NCBI RefSeq assembly: GCF_014805685.1
Contig: NC_060891.1
Location: 27,613,879 to 27,677,878, forward strand
DNA: 64,000 nt
Reading direction: 5' to 3'
DNA from: Silurus meridionalis
Lineage: Eukaryota > Chordata > Actinopteri > Siluriformes > Siluridae
Below the pieces are notes generated by a model that made no database searches, had not been told where the DNA came from, and saw only the letters and a list, made by a program, of their open reading frames with translations. Positions 45,465 through 57,159 of the stretch are shown piece by piece. Position numbers and translations under genes: made by a program. Position 1 is the stretch's first letter. Each line of letters opens with the position of its first letter.

Positions 45465-45865
45465 ACTATATGGAGAAAAGTTTGTCATCATGTTCCTTTG
45501 TTAAATCCTATTAGGTTTTCTGAGAAGATGTTCCACTAGACTTTGTGGAGATTTTATGGAGATCCATTCAGCTAAGTGAGATTAGAAGGTCTGTGGTGCA
45601 GTCAACGTACACATTCATACCAAAGGTGTTTTGGAGCTCTATAGCAGGAGATCTTCCACATCTTCCAATCCATGTAAAGAACATCTTGTAGCTGGATTTG
45701 TGCAAAGGAAAATTGTCATGCAGGAAGTGAACAACTACATCTAAAGACATTCTGTTCAATTGAGTGCCTCCAACTGAAGATGTTCACTTAAACATGGAAA
45801 CTTAAACCTGTTCCCGCATGACAATGTTACTTTGCACAAATCCAGCCACATGAAGATCGTTGAGG
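45465..45865 (+). mobile_element. TTTGTGGACACCTGG-type element, copy F, fold-back
   Basis: Starts CACTATATGGAGAAAAGTTT and follows copies A and B through GATGTTCCACTAGACTTTG to GCTGGATTTGTGCAAAGG (45691-45708). From 45795 the same block reappears in reverse, with GCATGACAATGTTACTTTGC to TCCAGC at 45815-45846. The result is an imperfect inverted repeat with a loop of about 90 bases. Confidence 0.75.
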
Positions 45866-46329
45866 AAGAACCACTTTAGACATGCAAACAGTGTATGTTA
45901 TTGCTGCCAACCAATCAGCAGCCAAGTTTTTACGGAAGTCACACTTTCTTTGAAATTGTAACAACAGGTTCCTTATAATCACACTCTTTCTTTCACTCTT
46001 CCATTACACATATCTTCTACTAAAGCTGTAGGTCTTCCAGGAAATCTTTTTATAGTCCCAGTGAGATGTAAAATCAGTTTTCTGTGTGGAGCAAAACTTC
46101 CCAACACAATGCCTCAGTGTTATCATAAATAAATTACTTTGGGGGGAAAAAACCTCCATATCCTATTCCTGTTTCAAAGTTGATCATGTTGATGTTCTCC
46201 ACATTTTATTCCGTTCCTAATCCTGTACAAGTCAATGCTCAGCATCAGAAATGACATTCCACTGCTAGAACAGATCTAATGGGAGTCTTCAGGCTACACT
46301 GAGCTTTATGTTGGCTTTTATGACTTTTT

Positions 46330-46625
46330 TATGGCTATAATTCTCCATTTTCTCTCTAACTGAATATTAGCATTAGCAAAAGTTCCTCCGCCATCACACA
46401 CAACATTGAATTTTCTCGTTGCCTGAATGATAAATACACATGACTAGCTTCGCGGACATTTCACAAGCTGCTACGCTTTCTCCGAAATGTGAGTCATCGT
46501 TTTGTGGAATAAGTGCTATTATTACCGGATCACACGCTAACATAAATCGTTTTAAACAGCTTTCTGCATTTATGCTAGCACGGCTAATCTCGCCGCAAGA
46601 CATTCCGGGCCACTGACTCATGGGA
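46330..46625. promoter_or_regulatory. Unique CpG-containing stretch
   Basis: Non-repetitive, with several CpGs (GCTTCGCGGACATTTCAC, CTAATCTCGCCGCAAGAC) and homeobox-type cores. A 75-codon minus-strand frame (46394-46621) has no known motif. Function unknown. Confidence 0.2.
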
Positions 46626-46829
46626 GGTATTCCAGAGCTTCTAACAATCTATATTCAGAGGCAGGATATCACCAGATAAAAACAGTATGATTACTGCTCA
46701 AATTTGTTTAAATCATTTGAAATGCTACAAACAAAAACAATTTGATAAAAAAAAAAATTCTGCACCATCTGGCCATGTTTCAAAATAAAACAGACTGGAG
46801 CAAGGAGGAAAAGAAGGGATCAGTCCCTG

Positions 46830-47204
46830 AGGAACTTTCTCCTAAACAGGCAGAACCAAAAAGTAGGTGGAACTGCTATCCAATAAGGAGGGAATTAACT
46901 TAAAATGGAAGGGATCTCACCCCCAAACTGGGAAAGAATCTGAGGAACTTATCCCAAAACAGGATGGCCATAACTCAAATTTGAATGACTAAACCCCAAG
47001 TGGGAGGGTGTTAACTCCAAGAAGAAGAAACGTAACACAAACAAGAGTGACTTCAAATGGGATGTATTAACCCCAGGGAGACTTACCGCTAAATAAGGCG
47101 AACTAAACCCTACATAGGGAAGTCTAATGCCTACATAGGAGAGAATTGAGACTAAACCCTACATAGGACAGACTAAACCTTACATGGATAGATTTAAACC
47201 CAAA
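46830..47204 (+). repeat. Degenerate ACTAAACCCTACATAGG minisatellite
   Basis: Loose units ending in ACTAAACCCTACATAGGACA-like steps, clearest at 47105-47200. The third RTE copy starts exactly where it stops. Confidence 0.6.
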
Positions 47205-48065
47205 TCTCTCAGCCTGGCTTCCACTACTCTTTCCCAAACTTCATAGTGTGACTGATCAACTTTATTCCTCCGTAGTTACTGCAGGTCTGCACATATCTCC
47301 TCACTAGTCAACACATTTCCATCTCCATCCTTTATTGCTCTCACTTGCAGTACATCCTTCCCAGCTCGGTTCCTCTGCCTGGACAATCGCTACAAATCCT
47401 TTTCTCCTACCTTAGTGTGCAAATTCTCCTACAGCTCCTCATATGCCTTTTCCTTGTCTTTCACCACATCCCTCTTTACCTGCTGCTGCATCTCCTTGTA
47501 CTCCTGCCTACTTTTCTCATCACTCTGTCGATCCCAATTCTGTTTCTCCAACCTCTTTCTCCTTCTGCTCTCCTGCACTTCCTCATTCCACCACCATGTC
47601 TCTTTATCTTCCTTTTCCTTTCCAGGTCACACCAAGAACCTTTCTAGCTGTCTCCCTTTTCTCTTTTAGTCTTACTCCCGTTCCACCTGGTCTCCTGAAC
47701 ACACAACATATCTACCTTTCTCCTCTCCATCATATCAGCTATCTCTCTCCCTTTCCCCGTCATAGTACCAACATTTAAAGTACCAACCAGAACCTCCACT
47801 CTCCTCCACTTCTCCTTTCCCTGCTGTCTCTGTAGACATCTTTCTCCTCTCCTTCTCCTTCTTCAGACAACAGTAGCACAATTTACACTGGTACCCTGTT
47901 GGTTAACGATACCTGTGGCGGTTGTTGGTAACCCTGGGCCTCAACTGATCCGGTATGAAATTTAAGTTTGTGATCCACATTTGATCTGAAACATGTTTTA
48001 CGCTGGATGTTCTTCATAACACACCCCTTCCCCGGCTTGGGACCGGCACTCAGAGTGTACTGGAC
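47205..48065 (-). mobile_element. RTE-like LINE, copy 3, internally deleted
   Basis: Left edge TCTCTCAGCCTGGCTTCCAC equals copy-1 position 331. About 350 bases are missing after 47300, and most of the endonuclease is deleted near 47660, where reverse transcriptase linker joins the sequence around QETKW. The leader with TTACGCTGGATG ends near 48065. No useful coding remains. Confidence 0.85.
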
Positions 48066-48678
48066 AGGCCACACTAAGTAGTCTTTCATTCGGCCGTGTT
48101 CTAGCCTGCGGTAACCGTAACCTCCTGCAGCTCCTCCTCCTGCAGCTCCTCATTGTTAGAAATCAGCCGCTGTTCCATCATTAATGTCTAAAACGTTAGC
48201 ATGGATTACAGGCGTGAGGGAGGAGCCCAGAGATCACGTTACATCCTACTCCGTTTATTGCAACTCATTGATCAGCGACCCGACGGTGAAGAAGCTGACA
48301 AGTGTTTCCTCAGGGAGAGAACTTCACTGCCAGCTCGAGTGTTTTTATTTTTCTCCCTCCCTCTCTTTCGCTCCTTCTCTCTCTCTGTCTGTCCCTTTCT
48401 TTGCTGTGCAACCAAACAGAATTAGCATGGAGAGTTTCTGAAATGGCTGTTAACTCCGGGAATTGAGTTTAGGAGAAAAAAAATAAATGAAACTAGGACT
48501 CGCTGCTCTTCAACAACCTTCTAAGGACTTCTAAATGGATAAGAATGAAATAAATAAAGTGTTTCAGGGGGTTTTGTGGGAGACGTTAGCGTGTGGTCAG
48601 TGTAGCGGAGTGGTTATTATTTGCCTTGGACACAAAACCCTTCCTCCTTCAGACGACGGGTTTCCTCCCTCATCTTCT

Positions 48679-48680
<2 letters not shown>
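48066..48680. other. Unannotated spacer
   Basis: Mostly unique sequence. CTCCTCCTGCAGCTCCTC at 48130-48150 is a short duplication; nothing else recognised. Confidence 0.4.

Positions 48681-48681
<1 letters not shown>

Positions 48682-48721
<40 letters not shown>
48682..48721 (+). repeat. (TG)n microsatellite
   Basis: A 40-base GT run. Confidence 0.97.
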
Positions 48722-48728
<7 letters not shown>

Positions 48729-49275
48729 AGTAATCACCTCCAGAAATGACTTTTCTTTGATATCTCGTCTCTCTTGCTGTATTCATTTTTTTTTTCCATC
48801 AGGAAACGGAAAGAGATTTTTATTTAAGGCCACGAGTCGTGTCGCGTTTCATCTCAGCTTCATCCGTTCTGATTGAAATGCAGGATTCCTGCCATCTCTC
48901 CATCATCCATCGCACCTTCTCATCCTGCCTCTGCCAGCTCTTAATTCTTTCCTCTTTCTCATGTCCTCTTTTTACGCAACCTTTTTCTTCCTCCGTTCAT
49001 CACGTCTTCGTCCCCTGGCGTGCCTTTCCATTATGTCTTCTCTACATCCTTTCAAACCTAATCCTGCCTTCTTTATCTTTTCATCCTCTGTTCTGCCAAG
49101 AGGATATCGAGCACATCTGTGGTTTAGGGCGATGGACAGAAGGATGGACAGACTGGACTTTCTCTCTCTTCCTTTCTCTCCATCTTATTTTCTGTATCCC
49201 CCAATTTCTCTCTTTCAGTTTTCAGGTGTTTTTCTGTTTTTCTGGCATGACAAGAAAGTGTGCATTTGTATTGCA

Positions 49276-49278
<3 letters not shown>

Positions 49279-49368
<90 letters not shown>

Positions 49369-49467
49369 ACAGTGTTACACTTGTCCCCTCAGTGTGTGGA
49401 TTGTAGCTCAGTCGATTAGCAGCAGTTCTAGAATCCTTTATGCTAACTGATGTTAGTAATAAATTAT

Positions 49468-49539
<72 letters not shown>
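49279..49539 (+). repeat. (CT)n and two (CA)n microsatellites
   Basis: CT at 49279-49344, CA at 49344-49371, CA at 49469-49539. Confidence 0.97.
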
Positions 49540-49541
<2 letters not shown>

Positions 49542-49629
49542 TCTTTCCAAAAAACAACACGCAATACGAGCGTTTTATACGTAGTGAAATTTTAACAATG
49601 AAATAATTTCTTAATTTTCATAATGAAAC

Positions 49630-50515
49630 CTGTTGAGAGAAAGAGAGGGAGAGGGAGGGAGAAGGAGGGAGAAGAGAGAGAGAGGCTGAAAGACAAGGTA
49701 AAAAAATTAAATGTGGGAATTGAGATGAACAAAGAGACAAATAGAAAGATAAAAACACAGAGAGAGAGAGATGAAGATGGAGACCGAGGAGGAGGAGGAG
49801 GAGGAGGAGGATAATGAGGATTCTTTACTGAGAGTGTGACAGATATTGGATTGGGACATGTCCACTATGTAAAGGAGGATGGTGATGAAGTGAAGGATAA
49901 TGAGGATTGGGGGGGCAGGCTGAAGATGATAATCATGATGATGAGGATGGAGACTAAGAGTGTGACAGATAGAGGAGGAGGATGAGGAGGAAGAATGATG
50001 AAAAGGGAGGATGAGGATGAGGAGGGAATGATAATGATGAGGAGAAGGATGAGAAGGAGGAGGTTGATGAGGAGGATGAAGATGAGGGTGTGGACATTTA
50101 TGATGAGGAAGAGGAGTTTGAGAAAGAAAGATGGAAGAGGATGATGAGGATGAAGAGGAGGATATGGATTATAAGTAGGAGGATGATGAAGATTGTGGAA
50201 GACGAAGATGAGGATGATGATGAGGAGGAGGAGAATGATAAAGAGGAGGATAAGGATAGTGATGAGAAGGAGGATGATGAGGAGGAGGAGGGTGATAATA
50301 GTGAGGAAGAGGAGGAGGAGGATGAAGAGGTGGAGAATGATGATGATGAGGAGGAGGATAATAAGGAGGAGAATGATGAAGATGAGAGTGTGGAGGAGGA
50401 TGAGGAGTAAGAGGATGAAAAGGAGGATGGGGATGATGATAAGGAGAATGATGTTTATGGTGATGATGAGAATGGTACTGATGATGGTGATGAGGAAGAT
50501 GAGAAGTTTGTTATA
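49630..50515 (+). repeat. Purine tract of GAGGAT/GATGAG triplets
   Basis: Nearly 900 bases of almost pure purine, built of GAG, GAT and GGA triplets. The triplet register yields acidic open frames (50090-50410, Asp/Glu-rich) and a Met/Arg-rich one in the next frame; both are artefacts of the repeat. Confidence 0.92.
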
Positions 50516-50738
50516 GTGTGTAATTGGACTGATTCATTCCTTACACTAGACAGAGTTTTGGAGTTTTTTGTTTTAGCTGTTAGCATTAGCTAAAAAAAAA
50601 AAACACCACCATCAGCCAGTGACCTTGTGTTGACCTCAGCCTGGGATTAAAACTTCAGTTTGTGTCAGAGGGGATCAGACTCCAACTCCAGAGAACAAGT
50701 GTGTGAACTTGTCTGAGAGGGAAATCGATACTCTTTTT

Positions 50739-50740
<2 letters not shown>

Positions 50741-50798
<58 letters not shown>
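50741..50798 (+). repeat. (CA)n microsatellite
   Basis: A 58-base CA run. Confidence 0.97.
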
Positions 50799-50799
<1 letters not shown>

Positions 50800-50802
<3 letters not shown>

Positions 50803-51280
50803 TACCTCTAACCATCCCCAGTGTCTCTTTACTTTGAATACAGTCCCTCAGCAAGCTACGATGCTAACGTAGCTAACCGCTAAGCTACAATGAGACACTT
50901 AGCCACTTATAGACCAGCACAGGGGCTTCAATCTTCTCCACAAAGGACTTCTGTGTCTGCAGGCTTTTATTCCATCAGAGCAGGAGAGACTCGCCTAATT
51001 TCACTCGTTTAATCAGTTCATCTCACTCTCCCTTCGTCTGGAATGAAACATGCAGCTCCTCTGAGCCCCTGAGGAGAAGAACAAAGACTCCAGTGACAGC
51101 ATCGAGCAGCGTGAAGGGTCTGCTGGATTGGGGGACATTTATTTTCTATTCGCAGAGAGAAAAGCAGACATGAAGACTCGTACACATGAAGATCCAGAGA
51201 GAAGAATTTGTTTTAGTGATGTTTTTTTATCATCAGCACGATGGACTAAAATGTGTGTGAGGACTGGGCTGTGAAGAACA
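50800..51280. other. Unannotated spacer
   Basis: Unique sequence, no gene recognised. Confidence 0.45.
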
Positions 51281-51289
51281 CATTTGAGT

Positions 51290-52040
51290 GTAAGGAACTA
51301 CTGTGTGGGGGCCAATGTATAGGGACTACACTGTGAAGGACCAAAATATAAAGGTGATAAAGCATGGAAAGGGGATGTGGAAATCTCTGAAGCCATATAG
51401 TTTATTTGTGAAGGTGTAAAAGGGACTGCAGTGGGAGGGTTGGAGTGTTTGGAACTGGTGTGTAAAGACCAGATTGTGTGAGGACCAGACCTATAAAGAC
51501 CACATGTTGAGTGTGAGGACCAGACTGTAAAGACCACAGGGTGTGTGTGAGGACCAGACTGTAAAGACCACACTGTGAGTGTGAGGACCAGACCGTAAAG
51601 ACCACAGTGTGAGTGTGAGGACCAGACCGTAAAGACCACAGTGTGAGTGTGAGGAACAGACTGTAAAAACCACAGTGTGAGTGTGAGGACCAGACTGTAA
51701 AGACCACATGTGAGTGTGAGGGACCACTGTGTGGGGGTCAGTGTGAGAGGACCAGTGTAAGGGGACTACAGTGTAAAGGACAAAAATGTGAAGGTGATAA
51801 TGTGATGGGCCTGAGTGCAAGGGGACCAGAGTGTGTGGGATAGGTGTGTGAAGACCACAGTGTGAGTGTGAGGAACCAGAGTTTGATGGACCACAGTGTA
51901 CCATGCCATAATGAGAGAGCCTTGTGTTAGAGAACACAGTGTGAGGGACGGGAGTGTGAAGGTCACAGTGTGAATTTGATGATTAGAGTGTGAGGGACCA
52001 GAATGTAAAGACTGAAGTGTTAAGACCACAGTGTAAGCAT
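51290..52040 (+). repeat. GTGAGGACCAGACTGTAAAG minisatellite
   Basis: Core 51500-51710 consists of 34-base units (GTGTGAGTGTGAGGACCAGA plus CCGTAAAGACCACA). Flanking units are degenerate. The minus-strand frames VVFTVWSSHSHCGLY are repeat by-products. Confidence 0.93.
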
Positions 52041-52348
52041 GAGGGACCTGAGGGTGAGGGTGATGAAGAATGTAAGAGGAAATGAACATCTCTGAGGGAA
52101 GATAAAGTTCACGTGTCCCATTAATGTAGCTGTCAGACGGGTCATGTCTCATTTCACCACTGCAGACTCATGAAATAAACATAATCACGTCCCAAATCGC
52201 AGCTTGAATAAACACGTCCTTCCTGTCACTGTGACTTTGTAGATTAACTTATGAGCTTTACCATTATCTCCAACGTCTGATATCCATCCAAAGACCCGCT
52301 CGTCTAATGTTCCACTTCCTATGTGTGTTTATCAAAATGTGTTTTTCC

Positions 52349-52523
52349 AAAATATCCATCCATCCATCCATCCATCTATATATCTATGCACTTTACAGAC
52401 AAAAGTATTTGGACACCTCTGGGAACGTAATCGTGGTTCTTCCGCTAAAACTGAAGAGTTAGCAAAACTGTTAGCAAAAGATTTGAGGCACACAATTGTG
52501 TCTGAAGTTTTATATACTGAGGC

Positions 52524-52577
<54 letters not shown>

Positions 52578-52624
52578 AATTCATGTAATATTTTACACTT
52601 GACAGAGAAGCAGGAAAAGAGAAT

Positions 52625-52672
<48 letters not shown>

Positions 52673-52849
52673 AACAGACTGATACAGATAGATAGGTAGC
52701 GAAACAGAAAGAGAATGGAAAGATAGAAAGATAGACTGACAAAGACAAATAAAACTAAATGAGACAGACAGAAAGAAATGATGAGATGGCAAAAAGAAAT
52801 ATGGAATGAGAAACAAAAAGAGGGATTGATGGATTTTGGACAGACAGAC

Positions 52850-52896
<47 letters not shown>
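52349..52896 (+). repeat. (ATCC)n, (TG)n and two (GA)n microsatellites
   Basis: ATCC units at 52349-52376, TG at 52526-52574, GA at 52627-52669 and GA at 52852-52896. Between the GA runs is degenerate AGAC/AGAT sequence. Confidence 0.95.
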
Positions 52897-52898
<2 letters not shown>

Positions 52899-53012
52899 CA
52901 GATGACCAGAAAAACAGACCACGATAAATAATTGGTGGTTTGTGGTGATCGTTAAAACTCAGTATTCATTAGGCATTTTAATGATATCAATTAGTGAGAT
53001 ATACAGTGAAAG

Positions 53013-53024
<12 letters not shown>

Positions 53025-53086
<62 letters not shown>

Positions 53087-53180
53087 GACAGCTGTCATTC
53101 TGGCTGGAGTTCATCATCCAGCTATGGTTTATTCAGTCAGTTTGATCTGCATTTGTCTCCTGATGACACCTCGCATATGG

Positions 53181-53250
<70 letters not shown>
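53025..53250 (+). repeat. Two (CA)n microsatellites
   Basis: Runs at 53025-53082 and 53187-53250. Confidence 0.97.
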
Positions 53251-53252
<2 letters not shown>

Positions 53253-53289
53253 GAGAGGCTGAGGCTGAGGTTTAGGACAGAAGAACAAT

Positions 53290-54402
53290 TTGTCCCAAGT
53301 TAAACTATGTCCCAAACTGTCCCCAAATTATTTCCAAACTGCCTCCAATCCGAAGTTAAATCACCACCAAACTGCCCCAATGTATCACCAAACCATCATC
53401 AGACTGACCCAATGCACCATTAATCATGTCCAAACTTCCCCATTTCATCACCAATCTGCCCCAAAGCATTACCAAACCATTACCAGACTGCCTGAATCTA
53501 TTTCTAGACTATCACCAAACTTCTCCAGTTATTACCAAATTATCATCAAACTACCCCAATCTGTCAGCAAACAACCACCAAACTGCTCCAATTCATTTTT
53601 AAATCAATACCAAATAGCCAAATAATGACCAAATGATGACAAAACCAGGAGCAAACTGCCCCAGTCCACCATGAATTCATCAAAAAACTCACCCAATCCA
53701 TCACCAAACTGCCCCAAACCACTGCCAAAACCTCATCAAACTGCCCATCACCAAACCATAAACTAACTGTTCCTGCACTATGCAACACCCCACCCCACCA
53801 CACTGCCTTAATACATTACCAAAACACCAAAAAACATTACCAAACTGCCCCAGCCATCACCAAATTGCCCCAAACTGTCATCAATTACTAAATGATTGTG
53901 AATTGCTTCAAAACCAAATTCCCAAAAAGAACCTGTCCCCAGACTTTTCTTACTATTCCCAGGGTGTCTCCTTACTACCCCAAACTGCACCCAAATCCAA
54001 ATATACCAAATAGTCACTGAACTGCCAAAACCATTAACAAATTGCCCCAACCGGTCCCCCCACTGCTTTCAAACCACCATCAAAGCATTCACTGCACTCA
54101 CCACATACTGCTGCTAATCTGTTTCCAAACATTACTCTTACCCCGTTACCAGACTGGCAACCAAAATGCCCCCAGACTTCCAACAAACTGCCACAGATCA
54201 GTTTCCACTCTGTCTCCACATAAACCTTGCACAGTTCTAAAAATGTATCCAGATTGTCCTGAATTGTTTTATTAGTTGCCCCCAAACTACCACCACCCTG
54301 TACCACAATCTGCCCCGCTACTGCTTTCAAACCCTCATCAAAGTATTCGCAACATTAACCACATACTCCTGCTAATCCTTTTCCAAACATTGTTCCTACC
54401 CT
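53290..54402 (+). repeat. Degenerate CCAAACTGCCCCAA minisatellite, left part
   Basis: Over a kilobase of variants of CCAAACTGCCCCAATC with TCACCAAACCATCA steps. Interrupted by a LINE at 54403 and resumed at 55583. Confidence 0.85.
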
Positions 54403-55582
54403 CAAGTCAAGTCAAGTCAAGTTTATTTGTATAGCGCTTTTCACAACAGACATTGTCTCAAAGCAGCTTTACACAAATCAACAGTGATGGTGAATGGTGT
54501 GTGTTTATCCCTGATGAGCAAGCCGTGGCGACTGTGGCAAGGAAAAACTCTCTTAGATGTTATGAGGAAGAAACCTTGAGAGGAACCAGACTCAAAAGGG
54601 GAAACCATCCTCATTTGGGTGACATCAAGAGTTTGATCATAAATCTTTCAACAATACAGAACACTGGACAGTGAGAACTAACATGAGCACTGGAGTATAA
54701 GATTATAAGTGATGTTCTTTCTGCAGTCTTAAACAGTCTATATGGTTAGTAGCTCCTAGTTTTATAAGCTCAGCATTTGTGATCATCACAGATCCAGCAT
54801 CAGCTTCTCCATGCCAGAGCCTTTAAACACTCCAGGAGGTCCAATGTCAAAACTCCACACATGTAGCGGGATCCAAATGGCACTGGTACGTCTCTAGATG
54901 GTTCAGGATGTTTGCGAGTTCGGCATCTACTTCTTCAAAGGTCCGTAATCATCACGAGGTGGGAGGTGACTGGAGCTGGCCAAACCTCAGGGTGTCTCGG
55001 GATGGGGAGAGAAAGAGAAGCAGTGGAGAGGAATTAGCGTAGCTGCTGTTCATGATATTAACAGCACAAGTTGATAATGTGCATGTGATCAGATGTTCTG
55101 GAGCACAAGGTTATGATGTGATGTGTGTTATGTGTAGGCTTTGCTAAAAAGATATGTTTTTAATCTACACTTAAACTGGGTGAGTGTGTCTGAGCCCCGA
55201 ACACTGTCAGGAAGACTATTCCAGAGTTTAGGAACTAAATGTGAGAATGTTCTACCACCTTTAGTGGACTTTGCTATTCTACGAACTACTAGAAGCCCAG
55301 AGTTTTGAGATCTCAGGGAGCGTGACGGATTGTAGCGTGTTAAAAGACTGGAGAGATACATGGGAGCCAAACCATTTAGTGCTTTATAAGTGAGAAGTAA
55401 TAGTTTGTAGTCTATTCGAAACTTAACAGGAAGCCAATGTAGGGACGATAGGATTGGGGTTATGTGATCATATTTTCTCGACCTTGTAAGAACTCTGGCT
55501 GCTGCATTCTGGACTAACTGAAGCTTGTTTATTAATGACGCAGGACATCCACCTAGTAAGGCATTACAGTAGTCTACCCTGC
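54403..55582 (-). mobile_element. L2-like LINE, 5'-truncated, 3' end complete
   Basis: The 3' end has the short repeat CTTGACTTGACTTGAC and, on the plus strand, TTTATTTGTATAGCGCTTTT (54421-54440), a widely distributed fish LINE tail. A 3' untranslated region of about 700 bases follows the coding part at 55128-55582. The 5' break lies at the VDYCNALL block. The element lies within a CCAAACTGCCCC array. Confidence 0.88.
55128..55582 (-). pseudogene. L2-like LINE C-terminal domain (5'-truncated)
   Basis: Intact frame from the truncation to a stop at 55128: VDYCNALLGGCPASLINKLQ, LVQNAAARVLTRSRKYDHIT, PILSSLHWLPVKFRIDYKLL, NGLAPMYLSSLLTRY, SLPDSVRGSDTLTQFKCRLK. This is the thumb/C-terminal region downstream of reverse transcriptase. 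No stops interrupt it, so truncation rather than age removed function. Confidence 0.9.
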
Positions 55583-55935
55583 TCTCAGACTGGCCCCCAA
55601 ACTGCCCAGACTGCCTCAGATCAATTTCCACTCTGTCCCCTGAAAATCCCTTTACAGTTCCCTGCTTTCAAATCACAATTAAAGCATTCATTACACTCAC
55701 TACACTGCTGCCAAACCATTTCCAAACATTGCTCCCAAACTGCCCCCAACCTGCCCCCCAGACTGCCTCAAACTGCCTCAGATCAGCACCCTGTCCCCAC
55801 ATGATCCTCACACAATTCCCAAATGCCTCAACTGTTCCCCAATTTTCCCTAAACTGTTTCACAATTGCTCCTAACTGCCCCAAAGTGTCCACACGCTGCC
55901 CTCTAACCTGCCCCCAACTGCCCCATGGCACTATA
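55583..55935 (+). repeat. Degenerate CCAAACTGCCCC minisatellite, right part
   Basis: Continues 53290-54402 with CCCCCAACCTGCCCCCCAGA-like units to about 55935. Confidence 0.85.
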
Positions 55936-56075
55936 TAAACAAGTGTGATGGTGTACATGGCCTGAGCTGCCGTGTCTGCTTTAACGCTCTCTCCTCTAAA
56001 CAGTTGGCAGAGAATCAGCTCAGTGATACCATCTGCTCACACACCTGCTACGCTCACAGAATTACACCCATATGA

Positions 56076-56077
<2 letters not shown>

Positions 56078-56139
<62 letters not shown>
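56078..56139 (+). repeat. (TG)n microsatellite
   Basis: A 62-base GT run. Confidence 0.97.
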
Positions 56140-56141
<2 letters not shown>

Positions 56142-56489
56142 ATAAATGCTAGCTCAAAAACCAGCAAAAAACATCTACACATTCCCACAAAAAGCTTTTC
56201 TTTTTCTCTTAGCAGCCAATCAGAGCGCAGACGTTTCACACTAACTGTGTATCAGTACAGAAGAAATAAACCCTCCATCAATTTCACATGGATGATCTTT
56301 CTGGTTCTTCATAGTTCATCTGTTCCCCAAGGTGCCTGTGTTCCCAGTGTCCTGCCGTCCTGGTGTTTCTAAACTGATTTTCACGATCGCAGGTTTTAGG
56401 ACCCGAGAGCAAAATGAAGTAAAAACCCAAGTCATTTGGTTTGATCAGTTCATTAAAGCAAGTAATACTTGATTTCTCCTTCACAGTAT
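56140..56489. other. Unannotated spacer
   Basis: No feature recognised. Confidence 0.45.
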
Positions 56490-56848
56490 TAAATTGGTGG
56501 TTTTTGGACACCTTTTTGAACATCTCATTCCACATTAACTTCTCATTTGCTCTAATAATAACCTCCAATCTACTGTGAAGATGTTGCACTAGATTTTGTG
56601 GAGATTCATTGAGCCACAAGAACTTCGGTAAAGTACTGATAGAGGTGACATCAGGAGGTTCCTGGGGTGGGACAGCATTCATGTTTAACATGATGAAATA
56701 GGGTTGGAGCTGTACAGCAAGAGATTTCCCAGTTCCTCCAATCCACAGAAAGCAGATCTTCATGGAGCTGGCTTTGAGCACTTTGTGTCATGCTGGAACA
56801 GGTGCTCACGCGTCCAAATACTTTCTGGACAATTGTGTGCCTCCAACT
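56490..56848 (+). mobile_element. TTTGTGGACACCTGG-type element, copy G
   Basis: GTTTTTGGACACCTTTTTGA at the start, AGATGTTGCACTAGATTTTG, AGATCTTCATGGAGCTGGCT and CATGCTGGAACAGGTG, ending ACAATTGTGTGCCTCCAACT. Confidence 0.75.
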
Positions 56849-56871
56849 TCGTAAAATAAATAAATAAGTGA

Positions 56872-56965
56872 TTAAATGAAGGTTGTGGGTTCAAATCCCA
56901 GCTGCACCAAGCTACCACTTCTGGGCCCCTGAGCGAGGCCCTTAACCCTCTAGTTTTTCAAATGT
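56872..56965 (+). mobile_element. tRNA-derived SINE fragment
   Basis: B box GGTTGTGGGTTCAAATCCCA, then CTGGGCCCCTGAGCGAGGCC and CTTAACCCTC; the A box and tail are missing. Directly follows copy G. Confidence 0.65.
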
Positions 56966-57159
56966 ATTGATTCCAACTAATCTCACAGTCAAACTTGTCA
57001 GAAACGTTCCCACGTCGTGAACGCTACGACGATACGCTTCTACCTTTTCACGTTTTGTTCTCATTGCAGTATGTGCTTTAAGTTTGATCACGTCTCATCC
57101 CCTGTCCTGTCTTCAGTTGTCTCTCCTGATGTGTCCTCATTAGCAGAGGCTGAACGAGT

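Noticed and set aside
50090..50410. A 106-codon Asp/Glu-rich frame resembling an acidic nuclear protein.
   Set aside because: It is a direct reading of GAG/GAT triplets; the neighbouring frame is equally open and there are no flanking splice sites or coding-like sequence.
51298..51937. Frames rich in VVFTVWSSHSHCGLY-like repeats, suggesting a repetitive peptide precursor.
   Set aside because: They follow a 34-base minisatellite; frame changes between units and no processing sites occur.
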